A stretch of 53,098 bases of DNA from Conidiobolus incongruus B7586 (Eukaryota > Entomophthoromycota > Entomophthoromycetes > Entomophthorales > Conidiobolaceae). This document shows, piece by piece, positions 11,614 to 22,879 of the stretch. The notes beneath the pieces were generated by a model, which saw only the letters and a program-made list of their open reading frames with translations, did not search any database and was not told the DNA's origin. The stretch lies in assembly GCA_000697335.1 (NCBI GenBank), contig JNEM01011401.1, positions 1 to 53,098 on the forward strand, given 5' to 3'. Position numbers and translations under genes: made by a program. Numbering within the stretch: the first letter of the stretch is position 1; each line of letters starts with the position of its first letter.

Positions 11614-13482
11614 CTATTTGGCTCGTTTTTCATCCGATGCAAAAGCTAATACCCATTTCGTATCAATTAAAGTCAGCCGTAACGCTTTGGTCCAGGTTTC
11701 CTCGCTGTTGAATTGCAGTCGAATTGACAATCCTGCTATTTTGTCCTTGTTGACTCGATAAGGAAGCTTGATGTTGGGATCTCTGCTTTCGATATAGTCA
11801 GCTAACTGCTGCAAACAGTCGAGATAGGCGACCATAGCATGATCGAATCTTCTATTCATAAATAGTTTTCCAAAACTTAAATCTGGAGTATAATATCTAA
11901 ATAATTGATTAAAAAATAGCATAATTAATGTAGATATAAATTACAATTCGTAAGCGGTATTGTCATCTCCATTCTTTTCAATTTTGGAATATGATCCCCT
12001 TGGAATTAATCTATAACTAAAGATAGTAGTGAATAAATAGAAAATTATTAGATTAAAAAATTAATTTACGTATGAAATCGGAATTGTAGCTTTTGCGCTA
12101 CTAAATAGAGCACTAGAAGTGTTTGGCCCCAAGCTGCATTAATTTCTGACCAGTCCGTCTTAAATACATCATTAGAAAAAAAATTAAAAAAAATATTATA
12201 TTGAAAATACCTGATGTGATGGTAATCTACCAAGTCTTAATCCGTTAATAATGCCGAATAATCCATCGTAAGATATGTGAAAAGTATCGTTGAATACATT
12301 TGTACGATGAAGTAGATCTAATTGATTTAGGCTGAATTCATATCTCCTGTTAACACAATCCCTTTCATCTTCAAATGCTTGCAACTGCAACTGGTATTTG
12401 TTAAACTCTTGCCAGTATCTATTTGGACTTGTTAGTGCTTAATTACTGATATAATAATATAATATTTTTCTACTCTTGTTCCAATTGGTCAAGCTCTGCA
12501 CTTTCTTTCTCAAGTTCAGCTTTCTCTTCCGCTAATAGTTTCAAATGCGCTTCAAACTCATTTAATGTAACGAGAGTCGCCTCTTTTTCGGATTCAAGCT
12601 AACATAATTTGGTTGATTAAAATATAATGGTAAAATGAATAATTGAATTGTATTACCTTTTCAATATCTTTTGAAGTGACCTTATTCGGTTTGACCTGTC
12701 CAGAAGTCTCTTGATCGATCTGTTTAACGTAAGCTTGGTATACATCTTTCTGTTTTGAGAATCCAGACAATTTTTTGGTCAAAGCTTCTAGTAACAGCTC
12801 AGCACAGTCTTGACACATAGGATGATCAAATTGTGTCTCTGCATTCAATAAATCGAACATTCTGCTAAGGATCTTTAATCTTTCACTCATATTATTGTTG
12901 GATTTTGACTCCTGTGCCATCTTTACCAGTGCTGAAGGATATGTAGGTGCAAAGGAGCTTGTTGTTAAGGAAGTGGGTAGTGAAGATGGCAAAAGTTGGG
13001 AATTTGAAAGGAAAACAAATGAATCTGCTGGATTCAAAAATTTGCTTTGGGATTGTAATAAAGATTTTCGACGATTAAGTTTAGGAGTTTCAGAGTCTGA
13101 ATTATTCAATGGAAGTGGTGATTGAGATCGGGAGTTTTGTTTTGTTGACTCTGAAGTGTTGGAAGTTGTAGGATCTAATTGAAAACTTGGAAACTCAAAG
13201 CAAGATTCTTCTGGAAGTGTAGAAAGAGTACCTTTAAAAAATATCATTAGTAAATATAATCTATAAAAATTTGAATAATAAAGAAATGATTTTAAATACA
13301 TGACTGCTATTTCAAATATTATGAATTATCAATATTAACACCAATAATTTTTATAATTCAAATTTATTATATATGGAAATTGAACACTTACTCAATACCA
13401 AGTCATAGTTGGACTGGTTCATATTCAATAGACTCTGATGTAATTTCACCGGTTTTTTGCATCTTTCACAATTTATTGCCAT
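11614..13482 (-). CDS. BECN1/ATG6: Beclin-1 / Atg6 / Vps30 autophagy protein, 7 exons
   Basis: Beclin is the scaffold subunit of Vps34 PI3-kinase complexes in autophagy and endosomal sorting. Exons in coding order: 13392-13482, 12657-13231, 12474-12598, 12211-12418, 12070-12158, 11945-12016 and 11614-11896, giving 480 residues with phases agreeing at all six introns. Visible parts: an N-terminal CERC zinc-like pair (residues 5-8), a Ser/Thr/Asn-rich linker, a coiled coil from about residue 140 to 265 ending in [20 protein letters not shown], and the evolutionarily conserved domain with [44 protein letters not shown] and [15 protein letters not shown]. The third intron has a clear ACTAAC branch site. 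The gene is intact. Length is close to animal Beclin (450) and shorter than yeast Vps30 (557). Confidence 0.95.
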
Positions 13483-14460
13483 CTTGAAAAAATATTAAAT
13501 GTATTTAACTAAATAGAACGTAATTAGATATTATTTATATATTGTTAAAGTTTAAACAATTGGTTTATAATGTTATTATGTAAGTATTGAATAGACTTCA
13601 AAGTATTTCATTAATTATTATTGTTGAAATTTGATATAATTATGATTATGGGTAATTGGATGGATTTTTTAATTTTATGACTAATATATTGTGACTTGAT
13701 AATCCTAGAACCCTGATACTTGTTTGATACTATATTAAATCGAAATTATATTATAATTCAAGCATTATAAAATAATTTTTATTTATTCATCATGAATAGC
13801 GATATTTAGCGTTTTTAGTTACATCTTCGATTGCTATCCCTTCGATTAATATACCATATATTTAATCTATGCACAATTATTGGACTTTAGTTTCAGGTAA
13901 ATTATAAATTTTTGTTTATACATAAAAACATTGTACATATCTCAACAATTTTTTGACTAACAATGATAAGTTTACTATTTATTTGATTATATAACCAACT
14001 GAATTTATCCTTATCTCAAATATAATAGTATGCTAAATATATTTAATCAAATACACTTAAATTTTATCGAAAAACGAACATTGTTCCAATTGATTACTTT
14101 TGATAATATTGATCTTTATTATATTTTATATAAATTAGTTTGATAATTGAGCTATATATATTATAGAAGTTAGATGATAAAACTTAGTAATATTTATATA
14201 TTATCTTTTTCCAAACATGAATGTATATAAGCTAATCAAATATTATTTTGATATCTCAAGTTTATTAGAATAATAAAATCAAATTTGAAATTTTATCACC
14301 CATATCCATGATTATTGGATATTTAAGGTTTTTATATTATAGTACAAATAATATGCAAATATTTATTGAATATATGAGCGACATAGAGTAACTTGGTTTG
14401 ATAATACAGCGGTAGAAATTAACTTGGTGTTTTGTAGATAGTTGAATTTTGGCTTACAGG
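13483..14460. other. Intergenic upstream of Beclin
   Basis: The Beclin promoter region and the 3' flank of the TAF1 pseudogene. No reading frame, repeat or RNA gene that I can support. Confidence 0.5.
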
Positions 14461-17400
14461 CTAATTAATATCGAATTCATCGTTGGATTCTTCATTGACT
14501 GAAAATGAATCAATTCTCAATTTTGAAGGAACATCACTTACATGAGGATTAGGGTCTTGAGATGTGGCTCGATTTTGTTGTGCTTTATTTGCCGAGTCAG
14601 GAGTCGATACGCCTGGGGAGGATCCACCACCGTTCATCTCCTTGAACATAGGGCATTTACGATTCGTCTTCATATGACCAAGCTGGCCACAGTTACCACA
14701 CCTTCTGACAAGCTCTTTGCGAGGTTTGTTAGGAAGATGAATGGGAATAGTACCACCAGAGGAGGATTTCTTTATGTCAGCATCAAGATCAGATCGTGCA
14801 ACAATGCTGCTTTTTAGCATATCAAGCCTTTCAAGTGTTTCTGGAGAAGTTGTTGGCGCTCAGTCTCAGCAGTTGGCTGAGTTGAGATGTTTGTTAAAGA
14901 ATCTTCGATAATCTTACGGTTTCGAAGGTGTGCTCGAATAACAGCTGGATTCTTGGCAACTTGTGTTTTCCAAACTAAATTTCCATTGGAATCACGGATT
15001 CTACGTTTAATTATCAGAACCTTATATTTGTGTCTGGCGCTAACTCTAGATAAAACATTTCCGGTAACTGAAACATCATCATCCATAAGGTGCTTTTCAG
15101 ACATGCTCACTGATGGAGAATTGAGCTGATTAGCATTATTAGTTGTACTATTTCTATTATAATAGTCGAATTCCTTTTCATCTTGATCATCCGAGTCGGA
15201 TTCGCTCAATTCAAAATCTGCATCCGAACTTAATGAATTTTTGTGTGCATTCCAAATAAGAGTAATTTCCTCTCTATAAATGTGTTGCTGCTCAGCAGAT
15301 TGTAACGATGTGCACTCTTAGGACGCACTTCACTCTCTGCAAGTTTTTCTTCAGCAAACTCACCTTCTCTTAAGAAAATATCTTTCATGGAAACTCTTAT
15401 TAAATTGAGTCCTTCATCACTTGCAATGGGATCTCCCTCACCATAGAGTCGAAGCATAGCTTTACCTTGATATGCGTTTACAAAATTTCGAGTAGTTATC
15501 CACAGTGCAAGCTGTTCCTTAATATCTAATTTTGACATTGATTCTTCATTTTCATCATCTTCTACAGATCTTCCATAACCAGAATCTTGTAATTGTCGCT
15601 GACCTGCAAGCATACTTTCGTAAAGACATATAGTTTCAGGGGTCAACCTCTGTTTGATCTTTTCTTCATCTGGTAATTCAATTGTTAGCTTTAAACTCCA
15701 TTGTCCAGAGTTACTTCCTGTTCGATGAAATTCAGTAAATTCTTTAAGTCTTTATCTAATTTGAGGTTCAGAGTACTCAGAAAATCTCTTTACAACACTA
15801 GATATTTCGAGACGGTGGAATGAACTCTTTTTAATCAAACGGAATGCAGCTACTTGGAGACGATTTTTTATCGTGGATGTAATTTTTCTAGAATGAGGAC
15901 CTGGTATCTGAGTAACAGGATAGGTTTGACCAGATACATAAATAACCGGAATATTTCTCAAATAATACTTTACTTTGATTTTGAAGGTATGTTTAACTAA
16001 TAAAAAGTCATTAGGTTTAGATTTATGCTGGAACAGTGGAGCTCTGATTAAACCGTTATATAGACAACTAATGGTCTCACCTGGTTCGATATTACCAAAG
16101 TTCAAGAATGGGGTAGCGACTGCTAAATCCAAAATAATGAGTTCACCATAATCCGACTACAATAATTAATAATAACTCAACCATAACAATTAGATTTTAA
16201 ATTACCTCTAGTGCATATTGATCATTACTATTGTTATTAAGATAATAAATTAAAAGTATACTTCCCATATCAGTGTTAGAAAGAATCGGAGGATATTGCT
16301 CCCATTAAAAAATGTTAAAAGATAAGGATAAAAGTTATATAAAATTGCTTAGAGAGTAATCAATTAATACTATATTAGTATTATCCTTCAAAGTCAAATC
16401 CCTACAATTATACATAAATTCATCTTTTGATTTCTTGCCCTTTTTCTTTTTGAAAGAGCGAACTTTGGAAAATGTGATAGGTATTTCTAGAGGGAAATGA
16501 ATTCTAGGACGATGAAAGTTCCTGAGATCGGATTTAGTTAATCGAGTTTTGAAATAAGAGGGGTGTAGCTGTAAAGCAGGTAAGCTGTGCTGGACCATTA
16601 ACATTCCGAAAGTTTGGCGAGCACGTTGATTTTTGACGTCTTTAGTAGCTTCATAGTACAAATCGTTAGATAAGTTATATCGATCCAGTTCTTCAGCCGC
16701 ATAGTCAATATACCAATGAAATTGAGATCCTAAATTAATATGTAAATACAGAATAATTGGATATAAAAGAATAATTGCTCTGTTTCCACCCATCTTCTTA
16801 ACTTTCTTCAAAAGTTTGATACCTCTAGAATCATAATCAGAGTTTTTAGGATTGGAACCACGATCCTCCCTTTTAGCAATAATATCGAAAAGTATATTGC
16901 TATCATTCATGTCCATAGTTAAAGGATAGCACATTTACTAGTAGACTCTTCATCGCAATCTCATACAATTCTTTGATCCCAATCGCCGCCTTCAAGCTCA
17001 TTATTTTGATATTTTAATAGTCGATTCTATAATATCAATTTATTAATTAATGAATATAACAATGATTATGGCAGTTTTACAAATAGAGGTTTATCTGTTT
17101 GTTTTCGTGAAGGTCTTCTGATAAAAAGATTAATTAATTAGAGAATCTAAATCAACTAAATTTATCTAACAGTATCCGCATCCCTTGCAATACTATCCTC
17201 CCAGTTTTCCCAATTTACTAGATATTGGTTATCAGGTAATTGGGTCCCAGGAGGGAAATTTGCAGAAGGAAAAGGTTCAGGCTCTAAATACTAACTAAAA
17301 TCAATACAATGAATATAATAGAAATTATTTTGGTTACCTCTATTTCAGCTTTGGTTGCTTTCTTTTGGGATATTGAAGGTGGGCATAGCTTATCTAAAAT

Positions 17401-18067
17401 CGACTGATATTTTTCTTTAGGGATATAATTAGGGTCATTCATCAGAGTTCGGGTATCCAGAGAATTATTGGACCAGGTACTTTAAATGTATTCAAATCAA
17501 TATTCTTGATATTGTGACCCGCTTTAAATTTCTTTTCTGGAGGCTTCATAAAAAGTGAGCTGAATTTTAAAATTGCATTATTTTCGAAAGTGGGATATAT
17601 CTTTTTAATATCGATTCTAACAATTTCTATTGGTACAGGCTCGCATTTGATGATAAGTTCAGGCTGCTGTGGAGGAGGCGGAGGAGGTTCTTCATCGTCC
17701 TAATTGTCATCTTCGTCAGATAATAAAGGTTTTTTAAACATAGGATCAGCAAATAGGGATTCTGTATTCTTACTATGGGCATCTTGCTTCTTTTCTTTGA
17801 CTTTTTCTTTAGCTAATTCTTAAAAAGTATTATAATCAATAGCATTGGTTGCTGGACGAATTACACTATCCAACATATTACGAGATTTTTGATTTTTTTA
17901 GATTTATCATCCTCATTTTGATCATCTATATCGATGTTGCAAATGTTTCCAAGTAATGGGGCTAGTGAACCATCTCTCATTCTTTCTAAAGTTCCACGCA
18001 ATTCATCATTGAAATCGCCTTCTAAATGTCCCGAATCATCTAAATTACCAAATAAAAATCCTCCCAA
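14461..18067 (-). pseudogene. TAF1: Broken TAF1 (TFIID subunit 1) gene
   Basis: TAF1 is the large scaffold of TFIID. The order of the family is kept: an N-terminal block (GFLFGNLDDSGHLEGDFN, near 18060), PPPPPP stretch, NNSLDTRTLMNDPNYIP, VNWENWEDSIARDADT, LSNDLYYEATKD, IQHS-like VQHSLPALQLHPSYFKT, the DUF3591 core (LNFGNIEPGETISCLYNGL, IYVSGQTYPVTQIPGP), SMLAGQRQLQDSGYG and the C-terminal zinc knuckle CGNCGQLGHMKTNRKCP; no bromodomain. It is interrupted by in-frame TAA 17820-17822, TAG 17700-17702, TGA 16961-16963 (where Trp is expected) and TAA 15752-15754. Frame changes lie near 17880, 17485, 16935, 15297 and 14835. An expected intron near 16290-16350 has lost recognisable splice sites, and no ATG precedes the N-terminal block. 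Two introns (near 17300 and 16160) still have normal borders. About ten lesions exclude a single sequencing error. TAF1 is normally essential, so a working copy should exist elsewhere. Confidence 0.88.
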
Positions 18068-18890
18068 ATTAGATATATAGGGATATATATTACTTTTTGT
18101 TGATTAATACTAATGTTTTTTAAAATATTATACTGTTATTCACTAGTTAGGTGTAATTACTCGATCAATATCTATTATTATGTTCATTTATTATTATTTT
18201 AATTATAGGATTTGGTTCAATTAAACTAGATTGGAATAAAGTTTAAATTTCTATTATATATAAATCTTGTATGAATAGGTTTCTTACATATTATTTTTAA
18301 TCAATTACATATTTTACATATAAATATTTCTAAAGTTAGTTTGATGATATAATCTATTTAATTATTACTTATTCAAATATTTTGATCTTTCACTGTAAGT
18401 GTAATTTCATCATCTTTTTAAATATAGACTATGACAAATTATCACTCGAAGGATATTTCAGAAAATCAAAGTCTGATACCAAATTAATTCAATGTCAAAT
18501 AGAATATAATGATAAACTTTAATTAATATCATCATAATTCACTAGAATATTTTTGATTTTGCTGATAAATAAACTGAACAAAAATCAAGTTATACACTAA
18601 GTTAAATTACTCATTGGATGTGATTTGATATTATAATTTGATTAAGCCAATATTTTCTACTTGTAAATTCATCTGATATATTTAAATTATATTTAATAGT
18701 ATCAGTTTAATTTTTAGTTTAACTTTAATACTATAAAAAAAGTGTATTACACTGTCAAGTTATTGATTTTAATGATGTTGAAAATACATAATTCAAATAT
18801 TTATTTACTATAAGAAATAATATATATTACTCATTAATTAATAAAACATATATCAACATTTTATATACACAAATAGTAATTAATAAATAC
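18068..18890. other. Intergenic between TAF1 remnant and amidohydrolase
   Basis: AT-rich spacer with no supported feature. No ATG exon for TAF1 was found in the part nearest that gene. Confidence 0.5.
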
Positions 18891-20168
18891 TTAAGCCTTG
18901 AATCCAGAAACCAGTCCAATATCTCTTGTAGCCCAATAAGTGGGTGGAGCAGGTTCTTTTCTTTCGAGTTCAATACCGTCTTTGAATGTATGTAAGTTGA
19001 ATAATTTAAAATCTCCTTTACGAATAATCTGAGCATTGTCACCATATTCAAAAGATCCTTTTTCAAGTTTAAAAACGGCAATATCGGCTGGTCCTCCTTC
19101 ATGAAGGTAACCAAGATGAGGAACTTTGAGGATATTAGCAGGAGCAACTGTAGCTTTATGGATAACATCTTCCAGTTTGAGTCCCATTTGAAGGAATTTA
19201 GAGAGAACATTGGGAAGATTTTGAGCAGCACCAAGTACAGATACTTGATGAAGGTTAGAACTGATTACATCTGGGTAGAATCCAAGTCTGGTAACATTTT
19301 CTGCTACTGGATAGTTGAAACTACCACCACCATGGCCTACATCGAAGATAATTCCATTTTTACGCATTTCTTGAGCTAATGGTAAGATCTGAGAATCTTG
19401 AGTAAGAATCTTGTTTGCGAATGGAGAAAACATATGGGTCAAGATATCTCCAGATTTCATGTAAGGGACAATGTCAGAAAGATATGGAGGTCCATGACCA
19501 ATGTGAACCATTATGGGAACATTAGCTTTATCAGCTGCTTCTCTTGCACGCTTAAGACCTTCAATATCACTAGGTCCAGTAGCGTCAGTATCCATTCGGA
19601 CTTTAATACCCTTAATGATGTCAGTGTTGTTCTTAATTGTTGCCACTGTAATTTCGACATCGACAACCTCTTTTACATTGTGAAGTTCTCCAGTTCTTGC
19701 AGTTAAGCCCGTTCCAGCAATATGAAGGAAAGCAAATGCATTCACTGCACTTGTTCTTGCTACTCCATATTTGAATCCAGTAAAAGTATATGCTCCGCTA
19801 CTTCCAGCATCACTCCATGTGGTGACTCAAGAGCGTGCAGCATAAGGATCAGATTGGATACCCCAATAAGTTGAACCATAATAGACGTGAGTATGAAGAT
19901 CAATAAGACCAGGTGTAATAATAAGATTACTAGCATTGAATTTAACCAAGTTGTCAGTAGGAGGATTCCAAGTTCCTGGAGGGAAGATTTTATTTACTTT
20001 GCCATCTTTCACGTATATGTTTTGCAATTTGGAAGTTTTAGTTAGTGTATCAATCACAGTCCCACCTTCAAATAAGAGGCCGATATTACAGTGAGGATAG
20101 GTAGAGCAGTGGGTTTTAGTCTGTCCCGTTGAAATCAATAAACTGAATATTAATGAAGGTAAATTCAT
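18891..20168 (-). pseudogene. Secreted amidohydrolase (dihydroorotase-like metallohydrolase) with one in-frame TGA
   Basis: The product belongs to the amidohydrolase superfamily, closest by memory to bacterial amidohydrolase/deacetylase proteins annotated as dihydroorotase-like; the substrate is unknown. Visible metal-site motifs: IDLHTH, the candidate carboxylated Lys in IKGIKVRMD, VHIGHG, DILTHMFSP and FDVGHGGGSF. The C-terminal PADIAVF is typical. The start at 20168 gives MNLPSLIFSLLIS, a plausible signal peptide; an in-frame ATG at 20243 would add 25 residues. The only defect is TGA at 19827-19829, between AARS and VTTWSDAGSSG, where relatives usually have Gly. Flanking halves of 113 and 311 codons are open and well conserved, and there are no introns. 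It is either a very young pseudogene, a sequencing error, or read-through; Sec is unlikely here. Possible horizontal origin. Confidence 0.75.
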
Positions 20169-20528
20169 ATTGATACAGGTATAATTAGATGATATATTCA
20201 AAAATAAATAATTTGATGGTATACTGGATGGAGAATAAATCATGTATTTATAGTATAATCAATCATTGAAATGAACTAAAAAGAATAATAGAATTTAACT
20301 CCAGATACTCTTATTATAATGAGGCACCATGATACATATTAGGCAATTTTCAATTGTTAATAATCATAATATCTTCAACCAACAATACAGTCAATTTTTA
20401 CTGATTGAAAACCTTCTAAATCAATCAAATCAGCTCATGTAAAATTTCATTTACACATATAAAATCTGAAACCACATTAATTTAAATTTTAATTTTAATT
20501 ATTAGCAAAAGTAAAAAATAGCATATAA
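20169..20528. other. Upstream region of amidohydrolase, next to the LTR nest
   Basis: AT-rich spacer with the promoter of the minus-strand amidohydrolase. It ends at the target duplication (TATAA, 20524-20528) of the family B element. Confidence 0.55.
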
Positions 20529-20746
20529 TATAACAGGGTCAATGTATATATGTTGTTTCAATGTAAACAGTGTGGGAAAAAAGTCCTTGTTTATTTGGTA
20601 ATGGTTCCCTTATTTATATATAAGAGTTGGTAAGGGTTCAAAGATAAAATAAGACAAGATAAGATCAAATAAATAAAGAGATAAGATAAAGCAAGCAGAT
20701 ATGATTGATATGTTATGATGATGATAAAGTAATCTAATCTATAACA
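20529..20746 (-). repeat. LTR of family B (3' LTR in element sense)
   Basis: 218 bases pairing with 32429-32645; by eye 19 substitutions (17 transitions) and one single-base indel. Confidence 0.87.
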
Positions 20747-22678
20747 CTCCCCTTAGATTAAAGTGTTTTTATTAGGAGACACTCTAATCTTTAGATGTTT
20801 CTCAGCATAAATATAATAGGCATTGGTTTTTTAATATTATTATAGCATTCCCAAGTAGCTTCATTTTTAGGGTATCTTTTCTATTGGATAAGGTATAGAT
20901 TTTAATTATAATAGTATTTATAGCTGAGGATTTTATTGACAATGAAAGGATAATCATGTTAGTTACTTTAAGAAAGTGGTTTACAATATTTACATCTTTA
21001 GTTATTAGGGTATAATAATAGGTTATGGTATAGTTTTAATATACTAGCATAGAATGTAGGATGAATTTTCATTTCTTGAGGTAAATCTAAAGTGTAAGTG
21101 TTAAGGTGATTTCTTTTATCTATAACAAAATAAGGTTTAAGCTAGTTTAGTTTTAATTTAAAGTTAGGTTATTTCTTATCATAAGGAAATTTAATTCCAT
21201 CTGTTTTAACCATTACTAGTGTTTTAAGTGAATAATTTTTGATATAACAATAGTGTTTGTTATAATACTTAGCTTGTTTATTTTGTATGTAGGTGATTTT
21301 TTCTTGTGCAAGTACTAATAATATATTATGGTGTTTAAGAAAGTTAATTGAGATTTAGGTAGTTGGGTTATTAAATCTTATTATTATTAAAACTTCAGGG
21401 TGATAACTATAAGTTAAGTAAAATAAAGTTATCTTAGTAAATGAGTTAACAAAATTATTAAAGGTAAATTCTAAAAGGGGTAGTATTTGTTTCCAATTAG
21501 TTATATTATGTTTGAGGTATAGTTTTAAAGCTTCTTTAACTATGTAGATATATTTTTCTAACTATTTATTAATTTGTTGATGTTAGGAAGAATTAGGATT
21601 ATTTTAGCAATTAAGTAGTTTTATAAAAGTAACCTAAAATTTAAAAATAAAGTAGATATCATAGTTTGTTATAATAGTGTGAGGAAGTTTATAATATTAA
21701 AATATATACTAGACAAATAGTTTAACAACTTCTTTAGTGTTTATTTTATACTTTACTGGGATTAGATATAGTATTTTTGTGAGTTGATCAATAATAATCA
21801 TAATACTATTATAATCTATGTTAAACTTTAGTATATCAGCAAAATCTATAGTGATATCTTTTTAGTATTGTTTAAAGATAGGTAAAGAGTTTAAAGTTTC
21901 AAGAGGTAATTGGTTATTAGTTTTGTTATGTTAGCATTTATTACAAGAGAGTATATATTTCTTAACTTTAGCTTTAATACATAACCAGTAAAAATTTTAT
22001 GCTACTTTTTTATAGGTTCTTAACTAACTTTAGTAACTATTAGTTATATTATTATAATATATAGCAAGGATTTTAACTTTGATATCTGGGATATTAGGGA
22101 CATAGATATAAAATTGATAGTAAAGGAGATTATTGAGGAATTTGTAGTGTTTCATATATTATAAAACTTTAACTATATTTGTTTTATTAAGTAAAGATTT
22201 AATAGTTTTAAACTAATCATCATAATTTAAAGTAGACTTTATATCTTAAAATAAGTTAAATCTATAGTTGATAGTAATGTTGTTTAATTAAATAATGGGA
22301 TTTTTATATTTTAAGCACAAAGGTACATAATTAATTCTTCTAGAAAATAAGTTAGTGATATTATTATAAGCTTCTTTAATGTATTTTATTTTAAGATTAA
22401 ATTTTTAAATATAGTTAATATAGTTGATTTGTTGTTTATTTAAATTTTTTTAATTATAGATATAAATAAAAAAATAGTAATTAGTTAAGGTGTAGATAAA
22501 GTTAGAGGATAAGTATAAACAAAAATATTTTAAGCACTTAATTAATACAAATAACTTTTATTTATATACTAGGTAGTTGTATTCTACAGGTAATATTTTG
22601 TGTAAATAAAAAACAATAGGTAAAGTTTAATAATATCAAGTAAAAATTTAGTGATATTCACTCCCCTCTCAACACTAT

Positions 22679-22879
22679 TATACTAGATATTTATTAGATT
22701 TATTAGACTAATAGAGTAGAGTTAAAGTGTAGAAGAAGCTAAACCAAGAAAAGTTAATCAATAAACTAATTATACTAGTGTTTACCTGTTGTAGAAGATT
22801 ATATTATTTAACTATTTATAAGAGAATAATTTATGTTATAATTTATAAGAATTCTAAAGATAATTATAAATCTATAACA
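22679..22879 (-). repeat. LTR of family A copy 2 (3' LTR in element sense)
   Basis: Pairs with 27798-27998; by eye about 30 of 201 positions differ, 29 of them transitions. Confidence 0.87.

Noticed and set aside
12895-13125. 76-codon plus-strand frame opposite Beclin exon 2
   Set aside because: Antisense shadow of a well-supported coding exon.
14461-18067. Reassigned stop codons (TAA/TAG as Gln, TGA as Trp) to explain the interrupted TAF1
   Set aside because: Long neighbouring genes have no in-frame stops and end at ordinary TAA or TGA codons, the amidohydrolase TGA sits where Gly is expected, and frame changes are also present.
19827-19829. Selenocysteine at the in-frame TGA of the amidohydrolase
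   Set aside because: The position is not catalytic and is normally Gly; no selenoprotein of this family is known to me and no SECIS-like structure could be supported in the 3' flank.
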